From the NCBI GenBank assembly GCA_001557505.1, contig LSAX01000013.1:62001-126000 (forward strand): a stretch of DNA of 64,000 nucleotides. Reading direction: 5' to 3'. Every line of letters starts with the position of its first letter. Position 1 is the stretch's first letter. The stretch is from Reticulascus tulasneorum. Its lineage: Eukaryota > Ascomycota > Sordariomycetes > Glomerellales > Reticulascaceae. The position numbers and the translations under genes are program-made. Shown here in pieces: positions 12,298-22,690 of this stretch. The notes beneath the pieces were generated by a model. That model did not search any database. It was not told where the DNA came from and saw only the letters and a list, made by a program, of their open reading frames with translations.

Positions 12298-13512
12298 TCC
12301 CTACCTTACAAACAAACCATGCAATGACGAACTCCAGCTTCCTCTTCATTCTTCCCTTCCTCACCTCCCTCACCTCCACCCTCCCCCCCCCCACATTAGG
12401 AGTTTGTGGCGAAAAAAGCACACATTTCTTTTGAAGCACCATCTCTAGCGACCCAAACTCGGGACTAATTAGAGTAGATCACCGTGACTAAAGCTCACCC
12501 TTTTACCCACGCACGCACTCACATTCAATCCACTCGATCACTCACTCATTCATTCATCTATCGGCTGGTCTCTCGGATTGGCGCTCGTTTACCTCCGATC
12601 TCTCCAACTACCTGTGTATCAGTGCTAAGAAAGCCCCGAGGGACCCTGCATCGAATCCCACCGCTCATCTGCGCGAACTGGCCAGCCCGCCCCATGACAT
12701 GACCCGCTGAGCTTGACTCGCTCCTCTACAACTTGGGCGAGCAGACGGCGCCTCCACCCATCAGTTTGCCTCCGCCGCAACCATCTACGGTCCTTCTCGG
12801 ACCGAGTCCAACAAAGCTTCCTGTTCATTTCTCGCATACCCCCCCTAGATAATTCTCCTACGACCCCAAGCCAAAGGGGGCATGCGGTTACCCGCCCGTT
12901 GCGCCAACTTCCACTGACCAAGCGCACACTACGCGGTAGCGATTGGATCCGGGCTCCAGCACCTTGTGCCGTCCAACTTGCACTTCCAAACTCCGTGGAA
13001 TGCGTGTCTCGAGCCCTCTTTGGCCTATTGCTTCGCCCAAAAACCCTCATCGTCTCTGCTAGTTCTCCAGCAGTTCGCGCATTGGCTAGTCCGATCTGAT
13101 CATCGACATCTCCCCCGCAGGCGACCTCCTCGTCAAGATACGTGACCCACCACGACCACCGCTGCGGTACAAACCTCCATCTCCTGCTGCTAGGCTCGAG
13201 AGATCCTGCCCTCTGATCAGTGCCCGCTTACCGATACCCTGCCTCGAGATCCGGATATACTGCAGCTGTAGCAGAGAGAAAGGCTCCACGCGCTCGTGCT
13301 TGTCGAGTGTCCACCATCACGCACTGCGACCTGGAACAACCCCCAAGAATCGGCCCTCGTCTTGACCCTTGGACCGTATGCACAGGTGGCATCATTTGAG
13401 CAGGCGATTAGGAAGAGAAAAATACAAGCTAGACGGTTGAAAAAGCTGGCTGGTACACACATACAGTTCCTTCTTCTTTCTCGGAGCGCATCCGAGAACA
13501 GATGCCGTCAAC

Positions 13513-16500
13513 ATGGAGGCTTACTACCAGGGACAGCAAGGACAGCAAATGCACATGGATGCCGGAGGTCATCACGACCATCAAGGTGGAAGGCAAATGA
13601 ACTCTATGGGCGATACTAGTATGCTTGGCGGCGACTCCCTCGATGATATCATCCGTGATAACCAAAACGAGCTTCAACGCCGCCGGAGTATTCCTCAACC
13701 ATACCATGGTCAGCTTGGCCAAGATGGCCAGGATCGAAGATTATCAATGATGGAGTTTGGCGGATCCAACGATTCATACAGGAATTACACATTCCCTAGC
13801 TCGGGCATGAGTAACGATTTCTCTAACATGGGCAACAACATGTCCATGGCTGGGCCTATGGACGACTTCTCCAACCATGACGTTATGCAGATGCCTGCCG
13901 CCACGAACTTTACCCCCTTATCCTCCGACCTGATGGGCAATATGATGCCTGCAACATTTGCGAATATGAACATGAGCCCTATCAGTCATGAACAGGGTAC
14001 CATGAACATGTTTGACCCATCAGCAATGGGCGGCCAGTTTGCGCCGGACACTCTCAACACAGCCGGCCAGGATTATTCCATGGATATGGGTGCCGAAGAT
14101 GGACAACTAGATGCCACGCCTCGCAACGCAGCGAACCCTCTCACCCTTGATGCGAGAGCTGACGTCGCGGCCAATACTCCCCAGGCATTTCCAAGTGCTG
14201 ACGATGTCCCGGAGGCCAAGCTACCCCAACCCAAGAACCCGAGTCGGGGTACTGCAAGCATCTCGCCGAGCAAACCGGAGTTGTCGCGAGAACTATCCAG
14301 CAATTCTGTTGAGTCGGCCGCTCGAGCATCAGCACTGACTACCCCACAAACACCCATATCCCAAAGCACCGGCTCCGCAGCCACCACTCCTGGCGCACCA
14401 GCGACGTCACGGGGTGATTCGAAGGAAAAGACTGTATATTCCAAGAGCGGCTTCGACATGTTACGAGCGTTGTGGTATGTCGCCACGCGCAAGAATCCTG
14501 AAATCCACCTCGGCGCAGTTGACATGTCTTGTGCGTTCGTTGTGTGTGATGTTTCCTTAAACGACTGCCCGATCATCTACGTCTCCGACAATTTCCAGAA
14601 CTTGACAGGTTACAGTCGCCACGAGATTGTTGGCCAGAACTGCCGCTTCCTCCAGGCCCCTGACGGCAACGTCGAGGCCGGTTCCAAACGAGAGTTTGTC
14701 GATGACGGCGCCGTCTACAACCTGAAGAAGAAAATTGCCGAGGGCAAGGAGGTCCAGCAGAGCCTGATCAACTATCGCAAAGGCGGGAAACCTTTCTTAA
14801 ACCTGCTGACTATGATTCCAATTCCCTGGGATGACCCCGATGAGATCCGTTTCTTTGTGGGATTCCAGATTGATCTCGTCGAGTGCCCAGACGCGATTGC
14901 TTCTGGACAAGAAGTTGGAGGAGTCAAGGTCAACTACAAACACAGCGATATTGGCCAATATATCTGGACCCCTCCAACTGCAGGCCAGTTTGAGCCGGAT
15001 AACGGCCAAACGTTAGGAGTCGATGATGTTTCAACATTGCTTCAACAGTTCAATCCAAAGGGTTCCGTCTCCGATTGGCACAAGCAGTCATGGGACAAGA
15101 TGCTGCTCGAGAATACGGATGATGTGGTACACGTCCTGTCCCTGAAGGGTCTGTTTTTGTATCTCTCACCGTCCTGCAAGCGTGTGCTGGAGTACGATGC
15201 TGCCGATCTTGTGGGCAACTCGCTATCGACTGTGTGCCACCCCTCCGACATCGTCCCGGTCACTCGTGAGTTGAAAGATACTTCAGTTGGCAATCCTGTC
15301 AATATTGTTTTTCGCATAAGACGGAAACAGAGCGGCTACACCTGGTTTGAAAGCTACGGCTCGCTTTTTGTCGAGCAGGGCAAGGGACGAAAATGCATCA
15401 TTTTGGTAGGACGGAAGCGGCCGGTGTTCGCGTTGAGCCGGCGGGATCTGGAAGCCAATGGCGGCATTGGCGATAGCGAACTTTGGAGCAAGATTTCCAC
15501 CTCGGGGATGTTCCTTTTTGTTTCGTCCAACATTCGGTCTCTGCTGGATCTGCAACCCGAAAACCTGGTCGGAACTAGCATCCAGGAGCTGATGCGGAGG
15601 GAGTCTCGTGCCGAATTCGGGCGCTCGATAGAGAAGGCAAGGCGAGGCAAGATCGTCACATGCAAACACGAAGTTCACAATCGTAGGGGCCAAGTCTTGC
15701 AAGCCCAGACGATTCTTTATCCTGGTGATGCTTCAGAGGGGCAGAAGCCGACGTTTCTGCTCGCCCAGACAAAGCTTCTTAAGGCATCATCAAGGGCTAT
15801 CGCACCCGCAACATCCTCGCCGGGCAGCGTCGCGTCCACACCTGCAGCCGCCAGTGCGACACAAGCCGCACTTCCCAACACCGGCCTGGAAGTTTCGGGA
15901 CCTAGCGCGACTGGGGCCGTTTCAACTCCTGCCGGAAGCGCGCTGATGCCTGGTACACAAGATGCCGCCTTGGCTTCGGATGATAACATATTCGAGGAAT
16001 TAAGAACAACCAAGTGCTCCAGCTGGCAGTTTGAGTTGCGGCAGATGGAGAAGGTGAACCGGATACTGGCAGAGGAGCTGGGCGGTCTGCTGTCGAACAA
16101 AAAGAAGAGGAAGCGAAGGAAGGGAGTCGGCAATGTAGTTCGTGACTGCGCAAACTGTCACACTAGGAACACGCCCGAATGGAGGAGGGGCCCTAGTGGC
16201 CAGAGGGATCTCTGTAACAGTTGTGGCCTGCGATGGGCGAAGCAGGTGAGGTGCTTCCCCGGGACAGGTGACGATGAAAGCTTCTGAATGTGCTAATTTC
16301 CGTTTGCAGACCGGCCGAGTGTCTCCACGCAACTCCTCCCGAGGTGGCAATGGAGACGCTCAGAGCAAACAGTCTAACTCACCAGTACACACGTCGCCTT
16401 TGCAGAGGGAGTTCCCAACAGACGCATCTCGCGGTCAGCCGAATGATGGTGACCCGAATGCCGGAAACTACAGCACTCCCACCGGCTCTTCGAAAACGCA

Positions 16501-16597
16501 CTCATCTATGCCACCGCCTAGCCAGCCGTTGCTGGAAGGTGGCAGCGGGGTTGATATTACGTCAATCCAAGAGGAGAGGGAGACAAGCCAGTCATGA
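13513..16597 (+). CDS. lreA: White Collar-1/LreA blue-light photoreceptor and GATA factor
   Basis: Flavin-binding blue-light receptor that acts with WC-2/LreB as a nuclear transcription factor. Two exons, 13513-16245 and 16310-16597, give 1,006 residues. The N-terminal ~320 residues are Met/Asn/Gln/Gly-rich then Ser/Pro/Thr-rich, without the long polyglutamine of Neurospora WC-1. The LOV domain (about 320-455) has the photoactive motif NCRFLQ at 376-381 with the flavin-adduct cysteine C377 intact. Two further PAS domains begin near 533 (ENTDDVVHVL) and 656 (ELWSKISTSGMFLF). A basic nuclear-localisation run KKKRKRRK at 863-870 precedes a GATA zinc finger (C879-X2-C882-X18-C901-X2-C904). The intron falls just after the finger; the second exon encodes a disordered Ser/Pro tail. 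All light-sensing and DNA-binding residues I can check are present, so this should be a working photoreceptor. Confidence 0.95.
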
Positions 16598-18727
16598 TAG
16601 GCTTCATACTGATGTCTTCAGGTCGTTTTCTAATCCAGTTATATGCGGAACCGGTTGATTGCGGAGTCGTCGACGACATCAATCCTCTATCCCCTGTCTT
16701 GCATTTGTGCGAGACATAGATCTATGCTCTCGACTTGAAAGACGATCTAACCGAAAATGTTCCAGACGAGTTCACGCATCCCATTCACCGTAGTGGGTTA
16801 TGTGGCTACAGAACGCATCTATATATATACGGAGAACGTGGTCGAAGATTGAGCCCCCTAGCTGTGTCCTGCGATTTTGTAGCACAACAAATATGGATGA
16901 AATCAAGCAATGTGGCGCGAACCATTGATGGATAACGGGGATCGGGGTTTTTTTTTTTTTTTTGGAATTTGCGAATACTAACAGTTCCGCGGGAGAGGTT
17001 ACGGGCGAAAATAGAGAAATCAGCTGCAGCTTCGGGCAACGGCGTAGTCACTTTTTGTGTTTTCTGGATCATTGAATCTTTTCTTACCCCGAGACCCGCG
17101 CGAGTCTCGGAGGCAAGCTAGTTTTAGCTACGAGATACATGACGGGGTTGGGCTGACAGGAAGGAATACCACCCTTTGCGCTATATCGGTTTTTACGTGT
17201 CTGTAATACCAAAGATAAGACTTCGCATCTACAATACTATGCTTATGAGCCCCTCCAATCCCAAACCAGGAGGTCCTCTCCGCATCTACCCACATGCTCT
17301 ATGGCAGTGGCTTCCTGGAGTATACTCCCAGTCATGCTGTGCTGCTCCCACTCCACATGAGGACTAGTGATGGAACTTGCCCAGAGGGTGGTGTTCTCTC
17401 CAATCGTCTGAGACTATTTTCAGGCTTCCCCTGGGAATCTCGGTAAATAGTTTAGAAGGGCTGGCGCTGAGACGAGCAATGGTGGAACGTAGTCGAGATC
17501 GAGGAGCATATCAGAGCAACACAGCAGGGAGCACAAGACCATGGGAGACAAGCGACTCGCATCGCAGGGATACACTTCCAGGTCGACTCCGAATCTCATG
17601 GGGGTAGCACGGTGGGCGAGTTTAGTCAGACGAACAGAAAACATTTCATGGGGGTGGGGCTCAGGTTTCATTATTCACCATCTAACAACGATCATGTCCT
17701 CGTGGGGACAAAGCTGCATGAAGTTATTCCCTTTGGTAGGGTCCGCTCTCTGGACCATGCTGCCCCGTTGCGGCCATGCCCGTTTCCCATTTCCCTTGAG
17801 TTTCCCTGAAACGCCGCTCCCATGTACGGTACCCGGTGAACACCAATGCCTCATTTCCATTGTCCTTTAAAAACAAGAAATATGCCGAATCCCGGTACCA
17901 AATGCAATGCCCTCCTTTCCTGTGATGCTGTCCCATGACCATTTCGTTTTCCATTGCCAACCCATGTGAGAATGAAACGGGGCCAAAAACAGAGAGAGGA
18001 AGAAGAAGAACCCATTATCATCATGAACCCTCGATGCCATCCAAGCAAGCTTCCAAAATCCTTCTGGTGCCGTTTCAATGCCGACAAAGAAATTCAAAGC
18101 CCGGAACCAAAAATCCCCTTGACTCCAAATCAACAGAGACAGAAACGAACGAGACACCCGCGGACGACAAGAGCGTTGAGAATCGCTTATACGCCGAAAA
18201 GCAGATGCCCAGCCCCGTATTGCTCATTTCCAAGCGCGTACAAAGAGCGCGATGTGAAAGGAATGAACGGCATGTGGAGAGAGCCGAGGCCGTTGCCACA
18301 TGGGGTGAATGCATTGTCGAATAAATGTGAGCGTAGAGTGTCAAATGAGAGCGTAGCGTCCGTTGCTGGACGAGCGTGGTGATGCTCGAATGAGAGACAG
18401 AGACAGTAGTGGTGTCAGAGTGATGTTGAAAAGTAGTGTGAAAGTCTGTGTTGCTCAGCCAAAGAGCCTCCTCGGCCGGCCCGCAGCACGACGCAGACAG
18501 GTATGAACTCTTTTCCAAATTCATATCCCTATTGCTGTCTGACGCACGGGGTCAGACAGCCTTTGCCCAAATTCCTGTCCCATGGGACGCAGCTAGCTAG
18601 GCAGGTCAAATCCTCCATTTTGCCTACCTAGCCAGCCTATGCCAAAGTCGTAATCGAGTAAGTGCTTGTAGAAGGCCACCGGTAAAACGGTGCAGATTGA
18701 AAAAAGAGAGGTCAAAAAGCGCAGGGG
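16598..18727. other. Convergent spacer between lreA and the NYN-domain gene
   Basis: 2.1 kb between two 3' ends. It holds a 16-base T run at 16948-16963 and many overlapping short frames on both strands around 17.5-18.5 kb that do not resemble proteins. A cluster of CTAGC/TACCTAG motifs lies near 18590-18640. No gene is supported. Confidence 0.5.
16948..16963 (+). repeat. Homopolymer T run (16 bases)
   Basis: Sixteen consecutive T residues about 350 bases past the lreA stop, in the presumed 3' flank. Confidence 0.8.
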
Positions 18728-20338
18728 TCACTGTCCCTGCGGGTAGTATGTTGCATTCTGATGCTGCAACTGGTACAGATAGCTGTAATAAGCCGCGGTC
18801 TGCTGCTGCAGATGCTGCATGTGTTGTATTTGCTGCTGGTGTTGCGACACTGGATTGTAGCCGAGTGGCATGTGCTGGTTTGGCTGGGCCTGGAGGGGAT
18901 TGGGCTTTCGCCGCGACCCTGAATGTTTATTTGAAACTGCGACTGACGATTCGAATTCGTCCACGCAGGGATCAAGTAGAAAAATCTTGACGCGGCCATT
19001 GTACTTTGCAAGCCACGCCGGGTTGCTCCAGGCGCTCGACATGTTTCGTTTGAACGAGTGGATCTCGACGAGCCAGCCATGTTTGAGGGCCTGCTCGACT
19101 TTCTTGAGGAATCCTTCCGAGAATTCGGCCTGAGCAGCATCTCCTGTGGCAAGCACCATGATGCCGGCGTCGTGCTCTAGAATGCTCTCAGACATCTTGA
19201 GCTGGAGGAGCTCATCAACGCACTGCTCGCCATTTCTCAGGCGTGGAGAGTCTGAGTCTGATGAGTAATACTGGTAGCTCGACTGCCTCTTGGGCTTGGG
19301 TGACTTGGGCACTCGTGTCAACATGTTTGTGTGGTAGTCAGCAGCTTGGGCGTCGAAAACATATTGTGGGTAATCCGACAAGGGATCAGCGACGGATCCG
19401 CAAAGCTCGCGAACAACGGCTTTCCGGTTTCGCTCCAGGCAGTCCCGGAGGGCTCTGAATGGGAATGGAACACCAGCGATCCTTTGGTTTTGGCGTAAGC
19501 CGGATTTCTCCTTCAGCGTGTCGTAGAAACCGCAAAGTATATTGGAGAGGTCAATGAAGACGTGGACATCTGGCGATGGAAGTGGTGGGGCGTCATCAGA
19601 TAGTCTGGCACCATCGGAGTCTTCGTCTGTGCTTTTGACGATCCCTCTGGCGTTGCTGATCGCTCCGGCGCTGATGGCCGCTTCGACAGAGAGCTTGGGG
19701 AACAGTTCGTGGCAGCGAACATTGGGGAGCCACTCGCTTGGTGGAGCAGGTTGACAGTACTGGGTGGTGTTTCGAGACTCCGCCGGAAGGCACGCGGAGG
19801 GAATCATGTAGTGAAGTGGTGATTTCCGGGCGGTCCTCTCCGCCGAACTTGGAGGCGTGGTAGGTGTGGTCGAACAAGAATCAGACGAAGACTCGTTGTC
19901 GGACGAAACGGTGCTCAAAGAAGCAAGGGCCTTCTTGGAGAGGCGAGAAGACCTAGCTTGGCCGGGCAGTGCTGATTTAGTTGGAGGAGAAGCCGACTGC
20001 TGTTCGGCACGGCGGCTGGCTTTCTTAGAAACCGCCATTTTGCTTGATTCCAAGATGTGTGTAGATTCTGATGTAGTGAGTGCAATCTTGCTGGAGCTGC
20101 TGTGATGTATAGTTGAAGGCGGCGGGGATGATGTGTGGCTGGTCGTCTTTGAAGATGGACGAACGGAGCCTTGATCAAGTTGGAAGAGAGCAAAGATTCT
20201 AGAGAAGTTTCCCAGCTCGCCGGTAGAAGATGTGAAAGTAGAAGGGCTCGGTTTGATCTGCGTCGACAAGAGGAGTCTTGACGGACTGGCAGGACGAGGT
20301 GGTTTGTGTGACCATTTTCGGGGGGGTGAAGGAGCCAT
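18728..20338 (-). CDS. NYN (PIN-like) domain protein of unknown role
   Basis: Fungal protein with a NYN/PIN-like fold, the metal-dependent ribonuclease superfamily that includes the MARF1 and LabA types. The domain spans about residues 255-455. It starts with DVHVFIDLSNILCGFY, where the first acidic residue lies in FIDLSN. GEQCVDELLQLKM supplies a second, LATGDAAQ a third, and WLVEIHSFKRNMS resembles the late strand-helix of the fold. These match the usual acidic metal site, so nuclease activity is plausible but not shown. The C-terminus is rich in Gln, His and Tyr (QHQQQIQHMQHLQQQ), suggesting low-complexity or RNP interactions. The open frame gives 536 residues from the ATG at 20338. A TATA-like ATATAAAG about 25 bases upstream suggests transcription may begin inside this region, making the ATG at 20038 (436 residues, starting MAVSKKASRR) a good alternative start. 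No introns are evident. Confidence 0.75.
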   Translation of the reverse strand: MAPSPPRKWSHKPPRPASPSRLLLSTQIKPSPSTFTSSTGELGNFSRIFALFQLDQGSVRPSSKTTSHTSSPPPSTIHHSSSSKIALTTSESTHILESSKMAVSKKASRRAEQQSASPPTKSALPGQARSSRLSKKALASLSTVSSDNESSSDSCSTTPTTPPSSAERTARKSPLHYMIPSACLPAESRNTTQYCQPAPPSEWLPNVRCHELFPKLSVEAAISAGAISNARGIVKSTDEDSDGARLSDDAPPLPSPDVHVFIDLSNILCGFYDTLKEKSGLRQNQRIAGVPFPFRALRDCLERNRKAVVRELCGSVADPLSDYPQYVFDAQAADYHTNMLTRVPKSPKPKRQSSYQYYSSDSDSPRLRNGEQCVDELLQLKMSESILEHDAGIMVLATGDAAQAEFSEGFLKKVEQALKHGWLVEIHSFKRNMSSAWSNPAWLAKYNGRVKIFLLDPCVDEFESSVAVSNKHSGSRRKPNPLQAQPNQHMPLGYNPVSQHQQQIQHMQHLQQQTAAYYSYLYQLQHQNATYYPQGQ

Positions 20339-20357
20339 GTTGAAGAGGTGGGCGCTG

Positions 20358-20366
20358 CTTTATATG
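20358..20366 (-). promoter_or_regulatory. TATA-like element upstream of the NYN gene
   Basis: On the minus strand the sequence reads CATATAAAGC just before the most upstream ATG (20338). Its closeness to that ATG argues that the mRNA may start downstream of it and that translation begins at 20038. Position and consensus are the only evidence. Confidence 0.35.
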
Positions 20367-21092
20367 CATGAGTGCCGGGGAGAATTTTATCGACTGGGAC
20401 CAAAAAGCTCGAACCGAAGTTTGAGAGGCAAAGCTCTTCTTCCAGTTCCGAGGGTGAGAGAGGATGAAGCGGTGGGCAAGCCGGGTTATGGCAGATGATG
20501 GGAGGGGAACGAGATCCGGGTGACGAGAAGTGTCGAACGACTCCGAACCAGCTCTTGGGGCGAGAAGGTGAGTGAGTAGCCTGGGGCCGGGAATGTACGA
20601 CGGCGGGGGACCAGTGAGAAATCAAGGAGCTCGCAGAACCAAGGGGAGAGGGCGTTGGCCGGGATGGTTGAGACCGTCAAGATCCAACGATGAATGTTGG
20701 TTGAGAGGAGAGGAGCCTCAGGTAGGGTTCAGCCGGGACGATCCCAAGAGACTGGCCCCAACGGTGGGAGATGAAAATCCAGCAGCAATCGTGACTTCAA
20801 AACTACCACCAGGGTTTGGAAATAGACCGGGACGCCAATGATCAACGAAAGATGAGAAAAAAAAGAAAAGCTGTCGAGGGAAAACCCAGGTTTTCCCGCC
20901 AAAGATTGATAAACGCTAAGGTCTGGACCTTGGGCCAACTGAGAAGGCGGTGACGTTTCGTTCTGTGGTACAAGATCGAGAGAAGACCAGGTGGAAGAGG
21001 AGATCAAAAAGACAAACAGACACGGAAAAAAAGAGAAGATCCCGAACTAATTACGTAGTTGACAAGAAAAAAGGGCGGAATGCGAAATGTTC

Positions 21093-21112
21093 TTTTTTTT
21101 TTGGGGGGGGGG
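21093..21112 (+). repeat. T10-G10 homopolymer junction
   Basis: Ten T followed directly by ten G in intergenic DNA; prone to slippage and possibly to sequencing error in length. Confidence 0.75.
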
Positions 21113-22690
21113 TTTATTTGGTTGTGTTGAATGTTGAAGGTGAACTGGGCGGGGAGGTGAAGATGAGGTGACGAAATATAGAGCACGGGGTGATGACTCA
21201 AAGATATTTGGTTTTGGGACGCCGATTTGAGGTTCGAATTAGCGTCACTGCCTCCCACACGCAGCTTAAAGAGTTCGCCTCGCGCGTGTGCCGGCGGGGG
21301 GCTCTGCGGGAGGCCGGGGAGAAGAGGAGAAGAGGGGGGGGAGGAACAGATTTGTGTGTCACATTGTCCGCCACAAGAATGGAGGGGGAGGATTACGGGC
21401 ACAGGTAATTATAGGCACAGACACTCATCGTAACCAGGTGTTCGGGAATAGGTGTGCTGGTCCAATCTCAGGTACTAACTACCTAGAGTTAGTCCCGACT
21501 TTTACAGGTCGATTTTGCCAGAATCCCGCCCATTTAACTTAACTTTTGACAGTCGGAGGGAAAGGCAGCTCAATTATTCTGGATGCAAGCATACCTTAAT
21601 TACTGCGTAGTACATATTCGATGCAGGTGGAAAACACCCCCATCGTCAATGCGAGCATAATTACCGCACCGCATCGTACACATTAGGTGGACAGAAGAAT
21701 ACTTGCCAGGCCTGATGCACTCGCTCACCGCCAGCCCAACACTCGCATCTTGGATTACCTAGACAGGACGCCGATGGGCACATGAAGCATCAATCCCTAC
21801 ATGTATGTATTCTGTCCATTTTACGTACCAGACCCTACGGCACCTGACTGGTAGGCATCTAATTACTCAATCCACAAGAACCTGCTAGAACTGCCCAATG
21901 TCCCAACCTTGGTAGAGCCTTGCATACCATAGTTTAGCAACCCAGGCTCCTGGATCTCCCGGAAATAGGGAGCGCTGCAGTCCTGCCATCACTAGAAAAG
22001 TGCCTGGTAGTAATTACTGGGAGAAGGGGCCGCAGCACAACTCGCCCATACCTATCTATCAGTCAGCTCATATAATGGCAGCCCATGGCACTTCGGTCAG
22101 TCTAAGAAGTTCTCGTACGCCCTCGTGATCCTCAACGGTCGGGCTACCAAACTTCCTCGCCCGAGGGCTATAAGGCAAGTAGTCCAGCAGTTTGCACCAA
22201 CAATTCTGTCACGGCCAAACCCTTTTCCTGGGCACAGACCATGGGATGAAGAAAGACAAGCAGGCTGAGGCGTCTGCACCAGTTACTAGGAATGGCCGCT
22301 ACAAACACACTGCTCGTAGGCTAGAGCAGATGGCTCGGGCAAGACCACTTAACGCAGTCCACAGATCTAGACGAGCAAGCAGAGCCAGCGCACGTTGCCA
22401 TGATAATACAATTTGACTGCTCTGACATGAAGCGCTGCTGGAAATAAACTAAGAATCCAGGTATCTAGACCTGCCCAAGACCCCTCCTAGCCAACGCCGA
22501 GCCTAATTCCTAACAATCATGTCCGTGGACATGAACGAACCCTCTAAAATCATGGCTGCGGGTTCAAGATGCCACATCTCCCACTGCCAAGAGTACAAGA
22601 GACGGCCATTACCGCGGGCTACCGGGTAAGCAGAATGCGCGCATACTGCATACTTGTGCTGAGGTCTGAGGACAACGTTGGTCCCGGTTG

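Larger units (their letters stand above)
10839..13512. other. Long spacer: importin 3' end and lreA promoter/leader
   Basis: 2.7 kb without a supported protein gene. It contains the likely importin poly(A) signal, a perfect 14-base palindrome (GTAAGGTACCTTAC at 11265-11278), a CT-rich run near 11860, a 12-base G run at 12286-12297, and a pyrimidine-rich section from about 12300 to 13100. The pyrimidine-rich part and the ATG-poor stretch before 13513 look like a long 5' leader of the photoreceptor gene. Confidence 0.5.
20339..22690. other. Spacer upstream of the NYN gene and downstream of the RSC1/2-type gene
   Basis: 2.35 kb with no supported gene. It includes a T10-G10 run at 21093-21112, purine-rich stretches (20850-21400) and several TACCTA/TAGGTA-type motifs around 21460-21900. 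Confidence 0.5.

Noticed and set aside
17935..18524. Overlapping 130-150 codon frames on both strands near 18 kb
   Set aside because: Several frames overlap on both strands in a convergent 3' region and none resembles a protein.
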